A stretch of 64,000 nucleotides of DNA from Rs1 sp038900335 (GTDB lineage Bacteria; Pseudomonadota; Gammaproteobacteria; Pseudomonadales; Balneatricaceae). Of this stretch, positions 1 through 8,054 are shown piece after piece; the stretch's first letter is position 1, and each line of letters opens with the position of its first letter. The translations under genes and the position numbers were made by a program. A model generated the notes under the pieces. The model had not been told where the DNA came from. It saw only the letters and a program-made list of their open reading frames with translations, and did not search any database. Where the stretch lies: assembly GCA_038900335.1 (NCBI GenBank), contig JBBMRB010000006.1, positions 162,462 to 226,461 of the forward strand, read 5' to 3'.

Positions 1-815
1 AATGTTTTAGCCAGCTTATGCTGCACAGCCGATACCGCTTGCTGCCACCCCTGATCAATACTTTCACCGGCAAGCGTCGGCCAGTTTAACGTATAGGGTG
101 CACTGCCTTGCGCACTGACTATTTCACCCTGATGATTAATGCTAATTCTATTGGCATCACAACCCATCGCCTTGATTAAATTAGTCAGCAACTGCTCATA
201 TTTAACCGAGGACAGCGTGCCTCTTAATTGCGCTGGTAGCGAATCAACGACTAATACTTCGGCGTACTGCCAAAACATTAAACGCATCACCGGCGCCGCT
301 TTGCTACTAGTCACTGTGGCTGGCGTGTAAACAGGCTCCACTTTATTATTGCTGCGCTGTTGAGCTTTAACCTTGCTTAAATTATCAGCGGGTGATGCAA
401 GTGTGCCATCAGCAGTAACTTGTGAAGTTGGTAGGTGCTCACTTTGCTGATCCTGTGACAGATGGCTAGATGACTGTGTTGGTTGTTGATTAGTCGCTGA
501 TGGTGATACTTGAGCACTATCATTAGATTTACTTGTAGATGGCTCAAAAGTTGCCGCTAACGCTCGTGCTTGAGCAGCATTGACCTGATGGGCCTGGCTG
601 CTTTGTGCCGGTTTTTTGTTGGTATTATTGCTTAATACACTGACAGGCTCTGGTTTATACCCTTCGTTAGAATGATCGGTATCAGCTATATCACCATAAA
701 TAAAAGTATGCACCCAGTCCTGTGAAGGCGCAGCGCCTTTAAGATCGGTTCGTGGCAACCAACTGCTAATGCCTAATGTCTCTAAATATTGATGTCTTTG
801 TTGCTGACTTAGCAT
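1..815 (-). CDS. HolD-like (DNA polymerase III psi) protein, partial
   Basis: The reading frame is open from an ATG at 813-815 to the left edge of the window, so the C-terminus is missing. An AGAAGG ribosome-binding site lies 4 bases before the ATG. The N-terminus (RHQYLETLGISSWLPR) resembles the start of HolD/psi-like proteins, which are often encoded next to rimI in gammaproteobacteria. A Ser/Gln/Ala-rich low-complexity linker spans about residues 50-165. A folded region follows (MRLMFWQYAEVLVVDSL onward) that looks like a polymerase-psi-type alpha/beta domain. The role as a psi subunit, bridging the clamp loader to SSB, is inferred from the N-terminus and general architecture only. It could also be a lineage-specific hypothetical protein. 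Confidence 0.6.
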   Translation of the reverse strand, partial: MLSQQQRHQYLETLGISSWLPRTDLKGAAPSQDWVHTFIYGDIADTDHSNEGYKPEPVSVLSNNTNKKPAQSSQAHQVNAAQARALAATFEPSTSKSNDSAQVSPSATNQQPTQSSSHLSQDQQSEHLPTSQVTADGTLASPADNLSKVKAQQRSNNKVEPVYTPATVTSSKAAPVMRLMFWQYAEVLVVDSLPAQLRGTLSSVKYEQLLTNLIKAMGCDANRISINHQGEIVSAQGSAPYTLNWPTLAGESIDQGWQQAVSAVQHKLAKT

Positions 816-1188
816 AGAACCTTCTATTAACAATGCAGTTTGTGTTGCTAGCTACCTAAAAAGCACCTAAAACTTTATTAGGTTTAATGTTTAAAGCAGA
901 GCACTAGTGAGCGATGGATCAAAGGCTTATATTGTAGTTTTTTATAGCGAGATACACCAGAGCAATTATAATCTTATAACTTTGAAGGATCTTGAAAGTT
1001 ATTTAAAACACACTATATATCAGCTTCAAAATATCTTTGGATAGCAGCAATAACGATAATAAAAGCGCCCCTTAGAATGCTACCCCAAGCCTTACTAAAA
1101 CATGTAAAACTTAGGTTTATTATTTAATATTTAGACTATACTGCTCAGCCTCTTTGGCTCTATTTTCAGGCATTAGGATATTATCGCT
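816..1188. other. divergent intergenic region
   Basis: This 373-base AT-rich gap lies between the leftward HolD-like gene and the rightward MFS pseudogene. A weak promoter-like pair on the plus strand is TTGAAA at 992-997 and TATATA at 1014-1019 with a 16-base spacer, but it would leave a leader of about 160 bases. I see no RNA gene or conserved ORF here. Confidence 0.4.
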
Positions 1189-2403
1189 ATGAAGCAAGCT
1201 TTGATTGCTATCTCTCGTCTAGAGTTTATCATTATGATGAGCGTTATTGTCGCGGTTGATGCACTGGCTATAGATTCCATTTTACCCGCTTTATCTGCTA
1301 TTAGCGAAGAGCTGGCGATTACCCGCGATAATGATCGCCAGTTTATCATCACCTCTCTTTTTGCAGGCTACGCTATCGGTGTTTTAGTCTACGGTATTGC
1401 CTCTGACAGTTTTGGCAGAAAACCACCTATTTATGTAGGTTTCTTTATTTTTTTAATTGGCACTTTAATCACTATTTTTGCCAGCAGTTTTACGATGCTG
1501 TTAATAGGCAGAGCGCTGTAAGGCTTAGGCGCTGCAGGGCCGCAAATCATCCCATCGGCTATCACTAGAGATATTTATAAAGGGCGAAGCATGGCCCATA
1601 TATTATCCCTTGTGATGATGGTATTCATGCTGGTGCCAGCCGTTGCTCCCCTTATTGGGCAAAGCATATTACTGGTATCTAACTGGCAGGGAATATTTGT
1701 TATGTTAGGTATCTATTCGTTACTGGCATTAGTGTGGTTTAGCGTGCGCTTACCAGAAACGCTGCCGGTTGAAAAAAGAGTGCCATTTTCATTAAAACAA
1801 GCTAAAAAATCTATTTTAGCAACGTTAAGAAACAAACAAGCAGTGAAATACATGCTAGCTGAAGGCCTTACTTTTGGAGCTTTATTAGCTTTTTTAAGTA
1901 CCGCTCAGCAAGTATTTCAAGAGCTATATTTACTGGGCGATAAATTCGCAATATATTTTGGATCTTTAGCATTTGTGATGATGCTTGCATCTTTCGTTAA
2001 TGCCAAGTTAGTTGAAAAAATAGGGATGCGCAAACTGATTCTTATCGGCTCATGTACTCTTTTCATAGTCTCCATCAGTTATCTATTTATTTCCCAACTG
2101 GCAGGATTAACCATTTCACTTTGGTTCTTTTTACTATTTTCCGCTATTTCGTATTTTTGCCTAGGTATTCTATTTGGTAATATGCATGCCTTGGCAATGG
2201 AAAATGTTGGCCATATTGCAGGTGTTGCGGCTTCACTCATTGGCTCTATTAGCACCATCATATCTATTATTATTGCAGCTATCATCGGCTACTATTATAA
2301 CGATTCAGTTATCCCTATTATTGCGGGGTTTGCTATTTTAATGGTCCCTGTTATTGCGATTATTTATTACGATCAGGATAAGCGCAAACAAGCTCTTGTT
2401 TAA
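1189..2403 (+). pseudogene. Bcr/CflA-family MFS drug-resistance transporter, interrupted by a nonsense codon
   Basis: One reading frame of 404 sense positions runs from ATG 1189 to TAA 2401-2403 but carries an in-frame TAA at 1519-1521. The frame is unchanged on both sides, so this is a point mutation rather than a frameshift. The text reads LLIGRAL-stop-GLGAAGP. The intact paralogue at 14702 has LLIGRVIQGIGVSGP, so the stop replaces a Gln codon (CAA to TAA) in the conserved GRxxQGxG motif of helix 4. The remaining sequence looks like a 12-helix multidrug/sulfonamide exporter, including motif A (SDSFGRKPP). The rest of the protein shows no other damage, so the event is recent, or a sequencing error, or the stop is read through. 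Its stop overlaps the stop of the convergent DctP gene by four bases. Confidence 0.85.
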
Positions 2404-3437
2404 ATATTACCATTAAGCTTTAACCAAGCCATTAACTGGGATATAACGTTGCTCGCCTCTGGGCTTTTTAACGCATATTTGTGCCACACTTGCTGTGCTA
2501 TGTTGCGTGCTTTCTTGAGCTCTTTTTCATCCCATCGATACAAAGTAACACCTTGTGATACCAACAGACGAACGACTTGCTGCTGTTTTAATTCCAGCTC
2601 TTCATCTAAGCTTTTTTCCCAATCTTTAATCACTATATTCACTATTTTTTGATGTTCGGGCGTTAAGCTATCCCACGCTTTTTTATTGACCACAAAATCA
2701 AGCAGTGACATTGAATGAAACCCTGGAAAATTAGTATGTTTGGCAAGTCCGTATAACCCCGCTTTTTCATTGACCACGATATTAGAATAATCCGCCATAC
2801 TAATGCGGTGGTTCTCCAGGGACTCCATTACCTGTGATATTGACATTTGCTTAGGTTTAGCACCTAGAAGACGAAAAAAATCAGTGATCATTCCCGGTGG
2901 CGTCCTGATATTTTTACCCGCAAAATCGGCCAGATTAGCAATCGGTGTTTGCGAGATAATTGACTCCATCGGCGATACCATATAGCCAACTTGATGCAAG
3001 CCAAAGCGATGATAGGTCGCTTGTAGGTAGCGAATTCCCTGCTCTTGTTCTAACCATTGCCGGTACTGATCCTGTGTCTCCCACGCAGCCACTAAATCGC
3101 CGTAAATAGTAAACACGATATCAGCGCCACCCCAAAACTGCGGTGACATAAACATTCCTTCTACCTTGGCAGAACGAACAGCATTAAAAGTTGATTTAGC
3201 AGCAAAAATACTATCGACAGGTACAACATTAAATACTAACTCGCCATCGCTCAGCTCTTTTATTCGCGCCATGCTTCGCTGCTCTAAGTGAAACTGGATA
3301 CTGCTGGCTATTTTATTACTCTGTATGTTCCAAATGACTGGTTTAGGTGCTTGAGCCGCTAAACTAAATGTTGAATAACAAAAACAATAGCTCAATATTA
3401 ATATCACTAATGTTTTATGCTTATATAAACCCACCAA
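2400..3437 (-). CDS. TRAP transporter substrate-binding protein, DctP family (orphan)
   Basis: A 345-residue exported protein with an N-terminal hydrophobic signal segment (residues about 10-28) followed by the DctP-type periplasmic fold. Typical features are a FNVVPVDSIF strand, an IRTPPGMITDFF region corresponding to the conserved substrate-contacting arginine segment, and a VNKKAWDSLTPEHQ motif near the hinge. It should capture a small organic anion for a TRAP-T importer. No DctQ or DctM membrane gene is adjacent. The next gene upstream (3642-4670) is a close paralogue, so the pair arose by tandem duplication. Its TAA stop shares the TTAA at 2400-2403 with the convergent MFS pseudogene. 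The substrate cannot be read from sequence. Confidence 0.88.
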   Translation of the reverse strand: MVGLYKHKTLVILILSYCFCYSTFSLAAQAPKPVIWNIQSNKIASSIQFHLEQRSMARIKELSDGELVFNVVPVDSIFAAKSTFNAVRSAKVEGMFMSPQFWGGADIVFTIYGDLVAAWETQDQYRQWLEQEQGIRYLQATYHRFGLHQVGYMVSPMESIISQTPIANLADFAGKNIRTPPGMITDFFRLLGAKPKQMSISQVMESLENHRISMADYSNIVVNEKAGLYGLAKHTNFPGFHSMSLLDFVVNKKAWDSLTPEHQKIVNIVIKDWEKSLDEELELKQQQVVRLLVSQGVTLYRWDEKELKKARNIAQQVWHKYALKSPEASNVISQLMAWLKLNGNI

Positions 3438-3641
3438 TTACTCCTTTTCATTGTGCTAACACTCAAAGAGTAATAACATTTTTAGATTGATCAAATCCAT
3501 CCGGTTAAATTATTGTATATCGTGACTAATAGCTACTGGCTATCTATAACAGGGAAAAATACTGCGCAATATACCTGCCTTATATTATTCTACCCTCCCA
3601 GACTAGCAAGCACTAATGACCAACAAAGTACTCACTAGCAC

Positions 3642-4670
3642 TTAAATATTACCATTTTGCTGTAACCAAGCCATTAACTGGGAGATTACTTTGCCTGCCT
3701 GTGGGCTTTTTTGTGCGTACTCTTGCCATATCGTCACGGCTATATTACGTGCTTTTTTTAGCTCTTGCGCATCCCATTGATACAAAATAACGCCCTGCGA
3801 TTTTAACCTGCTGATCACCTGATCCAATTTAAGGTCCATTTCTTGATCTAAACTTTGTTCCCATTCGCTAATAACTAACTCTACTATTGCTTTATGCTTA
3901 GGCTCTAAAGTATCCCACGCCTTTTTATTGGCCACAAAATCAAGTAGCGCCATAGAGTGAAAGCCTGGATAATTGGTATGCTTAGCAACACCGTAAAGCC
4001 CTACTTTTTCATTAACTAGAATATTGGAATAATCAGTCATATTAATACGGTGGTTTGCTAACGACGCCATCACCTGCGCCATCGATATTTGTTTAGGTTT
4101 AGCACCTAATAACTTAAAAAAATCAGCCACCATACCCGGTGGAGTTCTAATACTTTGGCCAGCAAAATCATCTAACTTAGCGATCGGCACCATCGAAACT
4201 ATCGATTCTGCAGGTGATACCATATAACCTATTTGATGAAGGCCAAATCGATGATATGTAGACTGTAGGCCCTCAAGCCCGCGATGCTGTTCTAGCCACT
4301 GTTTATATTGATCAGGAGACTCCCAAGCAGCCACTAAATCGCCATATATTGAAAATACCACATCAGCACCACCCCAATATTGTGGAGTCATGAACATCCC
4401 TTGTATTTTACCTAAACGAGCGGCACTAAACGTCGATTTAGTAGAGAACAAGCTATCGATCGACACAACATTGAACTTAAGCTCACCTTGGCTTAGCGCT
4501 TCTATTTTCGCCATAGCGCGTTGCTCTAGCTGGAACTGGATACTGCCAGCGAGCTTATTACTTTGGATATCCCAAACAATAGGAACTGGTGCTGCTTGAG
4601 CGAATATTGAAAAGCCCATAGAGTAGCTAAATATAAATACCTTTAATGTATTTTGTATAAATGAATTCAT
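3642..4670 (-). CDS. TRAP transporter substrate-binding protein, DctP family (orphan, tandem paralogue)
   Basis: A 342-residue protein collinear with its downstream neighbour from the mature N-terminus (VIWNIQSNK in one, IVWDIQSNK in the other) to an almost identical C-terminus (QLMAWLxxNGNI). It has its own signal peptide with a likely cleavage after AQA. The central segment IRTPPGMVADFFKLLGAKPKQ is shared with the paralogue. A 204-base spacer separates the two genes, so they could be co-transcribed leftward from a promoter in the 4671-5264 gap. As with its twin, no TRAP membrane subunits lie nearby. The dctQM genes at 60.4 kb belong with a clearly different DctP. The substrate is unknown. 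Confidence 0.88.
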   Translation of the reverse strand: MNSFIQNTLKVFIFSYSMGFSIFAQAAPVPIVWDIQSNKLAGSIQFQLEQRAMAKIEALSQGELKFNVVSIDSLFSTKSTFSAARLGKIQGMFMTPQYWGGADVVFSIYGDLVAAWESPDQYKQWLEQHRGLEGLQSTYHRFGLHQIGYMVSPAESIVSMVPIAKLDDFAGQSIRTPPGMVADFFKLLGAKPKQISMAQVMASLANHRINMTDYSNILVNEKVGLYGVAKHTNYPGFHSMALLDFVANKKAWDTLEPKHKAIVELVISEWEQSLDQEMDLKLDQVISRLKSQGVILYQWDAQELKKARNIAVTIWQEYAQKSPQAGKVISQLMAWLQQNGNI

Positions 4671-5264
4671 ATCATACCCCTTTACCTTGTACTAAGGCTC
4701 TAACCTGGTAAAAACCACATTTAACCTAGTTCAGGGTTCATTATTATTTTCCTCTCTAAGAGTATAGCTAGTTATGTACTGATTATATAAATCTAAGGTT
4801 TAAATAGTATGAAAAGAGAGTAAAGCCCTATATAAGCAGCCCTCTTAATATGGGTCAATTAGAAAAAAGACGATAAACACATCACCACAATAATATTGAT
4901 GACAACATATGTATTAGCACAAACAAGTTCAATGATTAATTAACACTTTCTTTATCTACTTAAAAACAAAAAACAGTAGAACTGCTCTACTGTTTTTGAC
5001 AACTGATGCCTACGCTAACAATTGAGAAAAAATATTTAAGTGTTAGTTTTTATAACAGTACGAGGCGGTGTCATACTTTTTAGCAATACTAAATTCTTGA
5101 TAAACCCTGCATCAGCAAAGTATTAAAAAAATAATGAATCTTTAAATTGACACAAAAAGCACTTATATGATCATATTGGTGAAATTATTTTAAATTATTT
5201 CATTCTTGTAAAAATATATAATATAAATATTATTTATAAGCGCTCTTAATTATGAGGTTTACTA
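4671..5264. other. divergent intergenic region
   Basis: A 594-base AT-rich region between the leftward DctP genes and rightward etfB. It holds an isolated terminator-like hairpin (4969-4997, listed separately), a consensus -35-like TTGACA at 5147-5152 without a well-spaced -10, and a TATAAT at 5217-5222 about 45 bases before etfB. No protein-coding frame looks real. The hairpin raises the possibility of a small RNA here. Confidence 0.5.
4969..4997. terminator. isolated bidirectional intrinsic terminator
   Basis: A perfect 12-bp stem (AAAAACAGTAGA paired with TCTACTGTTTTT) encloses a 5-base loop. It has A and T tracts on its two sides, so it could end transcripts in either direction. It lies between two divergent genes, where no terminator is expected. 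Confidence 0.7.
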
Positions 5265-6020
5265 ATGAAAGTACTGGTCCCTGTTAAAAGAGTTATTGAT
5301 GCTAACGTTAAAGCTCGCGTTAAAGCTGACAACTCAGATGTTGAACTAAACAATGTAAAAATGGCACTTAACCCATTTTGCGAAATCGCTGTAGAAGAGG
5401 CGATACGTTTAAAAGAGCAAGGCATTGTCGAAGAAATCATTGTTGTCAGTGTTGGTGAGCAAAGCTGTCAAGAGCAGCTGCGTACAGCACTAGCTTTAGG
5501 TGCTGATCGTGCAATTCATGTGCAAGCAGCGGCGACAACTGAGCCACTAGCCATTGCTAAAATACTCAATATTTTAATGACCAAGGAAGATTGCAAGCTC
5601 GCCATATTAGGTAAGCAGTCTATCGATGCAGATAACAACCAAACGGGCCAAATGCTCGCGGCATTAGCGAATATGCCACAGGCAACTTTTGCATCAAAAA
5701 TCACCTTTAACGAGTCGGCAACTCAAGTCAATGTGACTCGTGAAATAGACGGCGGCTTACAAACCATTGCCATGGATTTACCGTGCGTTATCACCGCAGA
5801 TTTACGCTTAAACGAGCCACGCTTTGCCTCACTACCTAATATTATGAAAGCCAAGCGCAAGCCATTAGAAAAACTGACTAGCGAAGAGCTCGGTGTCGAT
5901 GTCACACCACGCACAACGTTATTAAGTGTTACGCCACCAGCGCAGCGAGAGCCCGGTATTATTGTCAATAGTGTCGATGAGCTGGTTAGCAAACTTAAAT
6001 TTGAAGCGGGAGTTCTTTAA
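5265..6020 (+). CDS. etfB: electron transfer flavoprotein subunit beta
   Basis: A 251-residue protein, the usual EtfB length, starting MKVLVPVKRVID and containing the EtfB signature region around GADRAIHV and the KQSIDADNNQTGQ segment that contacts the AMP and the EtfA interface. With EtfA it forms the soluble FAD/AMP heterodimer that takes electrons from flavin dehydrogenases and passes them to ETF:quinone oxidoreductase. It is followed one base later by etfA. Its position just upstream of an N-methyl-glycine dehydrogenase-like gene (8055) suggests that this enzyme is a main electron donor, although ETF also serves acyl-CoA dehydrogenases. Confidence 0.95.
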   Translation: MKVLVPVKRVIDANVKARVKADNSDVELNNVKMALNPFCEIAVEEAIRLKEQGIVEEIIVVSVGEQSCQEQLRTALALGADRAIHVQAAATTEPLAIAKILNILMTKEDCKLAILGKQSIDADNNQTGQMLAALANMPQATFASKITFNESATQVNVTREIDGGLQTIAMDLPCVITADLRLNEPRFASLPNIMKAKRKPLEKLTSEELGVDVTPRTTLLSVTPPAQREPGIIVNSVDELVSKLKFEAGVL

Positions 6021-6021
6021 T

Positions 6022-6990
6022 ATGAGCCACTCAATTTTAGTCGTCGCTGATCACGACAACACACAACTTAACAGTGCGACTCTTTCAACACTGCAGGCAG
6101 CGGCGCAAATAAAAGCACTAACAGGCTCACCTATTAGCTTACTAATCGCGGGGTTTAACTGCTCAGCAGTGAGCGAGGCTGGCAGTAAAATTTCTGAAGT
6201 TGATCATATTATTTACGCCGATAATAGCGTCTTAAATCATCATTTAGCTGAGAATATAGCAGCGCTAGTATTAGATTTAGTGCCAGATAAAGCCAACGCA
6301 GAACAAACGTTTAGCCACATTTTAGCACCGGCGACAACCACCGGTAAAAACATATTACCTAGAGTTGCAGCACTGCTAGATTGCTCGCAAATTTCTGAAA
6401 TTATAGCAGTGCAAAGCCAAGATATTTTTGTGCGCCCGATCTATGCAGGCAATGCGCTTGCCAAAGTACAGAGCAACGATAAAGTAAAAGTCATGAGTGT
6501 GCGTGCCAGTGCTTTTGAAGCGGTTAATATTACCGGCGGCTGCGCCACAATCAATACATTACAAACAGTAACAGATACAGCACAAGTACGTTTCATTAGT
6601 GAAGATAACAAGGTGTCTGATCGTATTGAGTTGAGCAGTGCCAGCGCCATTATTTCAGGTGGGCGTGGCATGCAAAACTCTGAAAACTTCGCCATGCTTG
6701 AGCGAGTTGCCGACAAAATTGGCGCCGCGGTCGGTGCCTCGCGTGCCGCTGTTGATGCAGGTTTTGTCTGCAATGATATGCAAGTGGGACAGACAGGAAA
6801 AATTGTCGCACCTGATCTTTATATTGCCGTCGGTATCTCTGGCGCCATCCAACATTTAGCCGGCATGAAAGATTCCAAAGTCATTGTTGCTATTAATAAA
6901 GATGAAGAAGCCCCTATTTTTGGTGTTGCTGATTACGGTTTAGTTGCCGATTTATTTGAAGCTGTACCACAACTAGAACAACAACTTTAA
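6022..6990 (+). CDS. etfA: electron transfer flavoprotein subunit alpha
   Basis: A 322-residue protein. The start chosen is ATG 6022, one base after the etfB stop, because the open frame further upstream lies inside etfB. The C-terminal FAD-binding domain is clear: GGRGMQNSENF, GASRAAVDAG, QVGQTGKIVAPDLY and the AVGISGAIQHLAGM motif, followed by NKDEEAPIF. These are the flavin-contacting segments of the EtfA family. It pairs with EtfB as the diffusible electron carrier. Translation is probably coupled to etfB. Confidence 0.95.
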   Translation: MSHSILVVADHDNTQLNSATLSTLQAAAQIKALTGSPISLLIAGFNCSAVSEAGSKISEVDHIIYADNSVLNHHLAENIAALVLDLVPDKANAEQTFSHILAPATTTGKNILPRVAALLDCSQISEIIAVQSQDIFVRPIYAGNALAKVQSNDKVKVMSVRASAFEAVNITGGCATINTLQTVTDTAQVRFISEDNKVSDRIELSSASAIISGGRGMQNSENFAMLERVADKIGAAVGASRAAVDAGFVCNDMQVGQTGKIVAPDLYIAVGISGAIQHLAGMKDSKVIVAINKDEEAPIFGVADYGLVADLFEAVPQLEQQL

Positions 6991-7025
6991 TGTCGTAGAT
7001 GTCTTAAAGCATCTATAAAGCCCAA

Positions 7026-7054
7026 AGCCTAACTCAAACAACGGTTGTTAGGCT
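7026..7054 (+). promoter_or_regulatory. hairpin in the purU leader
   Basis: An inverted repeat AGCCTAAC/GTTAGGCT (7026-7033 and 7047-7054) lies about 20 bases before the purU start and just before its GGAG-containing ribosome-binding site. There is no T-tract, so it is more likely a leader or intercistronic structure than a terminator. The functional role is inferred. Confidence 0.35.
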
Positions 7055-7073
7055 CAGCCCCTTGGAGTAGAAA

Positions 7074-7928
7074 ATGAACACGACCTATCGTCTGATTCTA
7101 GATTGCCCTGATAAAATAGGCATCATCACAAAAGTTGGCGAAGTGATTACCAATCATGGTGGCTGGATCAGTGAAGCAACACATCATTCTGATGAAGAAA
7201 GTAATTGGTTTTTTTCTCGCTTTGAAATCAAAGCTAGTTCTTTATCCCTAAGTTGTAGTGAATTAGAAGCGCAGCTTTTACCCTTAAAAGAGCTATACCA
7301 AATGAATATGTCATTGGTTGATACCTCTATTAACAAAAAAGTAGTGTTAATGGCCAGTAAAGGCAGCCACTGTTTATCAGACTTACTTGATCGCTGGAAA
7401 AGCGGTGATTTACATTGTGATATTTCATGTGTCGTCTCTAATCACACCGATATGCAAGGCTTAGTCGAGTGGTATGGCATTCCTTTTCATCATGTTGCGA
7501 TAGATAAAGATAATAAAGCCGCTGGCTTTGCACAAACCGAAGCCGTGGTCGATCAGTATCAAGCAGATTGCATTGTGCTGGCCCGCTATATGCAAATTTT
7601 ACCGCAGGCGTTATGTGAAAAGTATCGCCACAAAGTCATTAATATTCACCACAGTTTTTTACCATCATTTATCGGTGCTAAGCCTTACCACCAAGCTTCT
7701 CGTCGCGGTGTAAAACTCATTGGCGCCACCTGTCATTATGTGACAGAACAGCTCGATGAAGGCCCAATTATTGATCAAGATGTGGTACGTGTAAATCATG
7801 GTGATAAAGTCGATGATCTTGTTAGGTTAGGTAAGGATGTTGAAAAAACGGTATTAGCTCGCGGTTTGCGTTATCACATTGAAGATCGCGTGCTAGTACA
7901 CGGTAATAAAACAGTCGTCTTTGGATAA
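7074..7928 (+). CDS. purU: formyltetrahydrofolate deformylase
   Basis: A 284-residue protein with an N-terminal ACT domain (about 1-80, starting TYRLILDCPDKIGI) and a C-terminal formyltransferase-type catalytic domain. The catalytic segment includes NIHHSFLPSF and the D in LDEGPIIDQD. It hydrolyses 10-formyl-THF to formate and THF. In E. coli this balances the folate pool. Here it sits between etfBA and the N-methyl-glycine dehydrogenase-like gene, with folD downstream. That arrangement indicates a role in regenerating THF and releasing formate when methyl groups are oxidised. A good ribosome-binding site (TTGGAG) precedes the ATG. Confidence 0.95.
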   Translation: MNTTYRLILDCPDKIGIITKVGEVITNHGGWISEATHHSDEESNWFFSRFEIKASSLSLSCSELEAQLLPLKELYQMNMSLVDTSINKKVVLMASKGSHCLSDLLDRWKSGDLHCDISCVVSNHTDMQGLVEWYGIPFHHVAIDKDNKAAGFAQTEAVVDQYQADCIVLARYMQILPQALCEKYRHKVINIHHSFLPSFIGAKPYHQASRRGVKLIGATCHYVTEQLDEGPIIDQDVVRVNHGDKVDDLVRLGKDVEKTVLARGLRYHIEDRVLVHGNKTVVFG

Positions 7929-8054
7929 TGACTAACAAGAATTAGCAGATAGGCTTAAGCAGCCTAAAGAAATATAAAACAACAATATTAATCATTGTTT
8001 GCAGCCACTATTAAGAATAGGCAAACAGCAAATTATTAAACTCTGGAGTTTAAC

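Noticed and set aside
1510..1600. Frameshift as the cause of the split MFS gene
   Set aside because: Both parts are in the same frame and the sequence between them translates to conserved family residues, so the break is a nonsense codon.
5147..5174. Sigma-70 promoter for etfB at the TTGACA
   Set aside because: The -35 is perfect, but no -10-like hexamer lies at 16-18 bases. TATGAT is only 13 bases away.
6441..6773. 110-codon open frame on minus strand within etfA
   Set aside because: Antisense to the FAD-binding half of etfA, Ala/Ser/Thr-rich, no ribosome-binding site.
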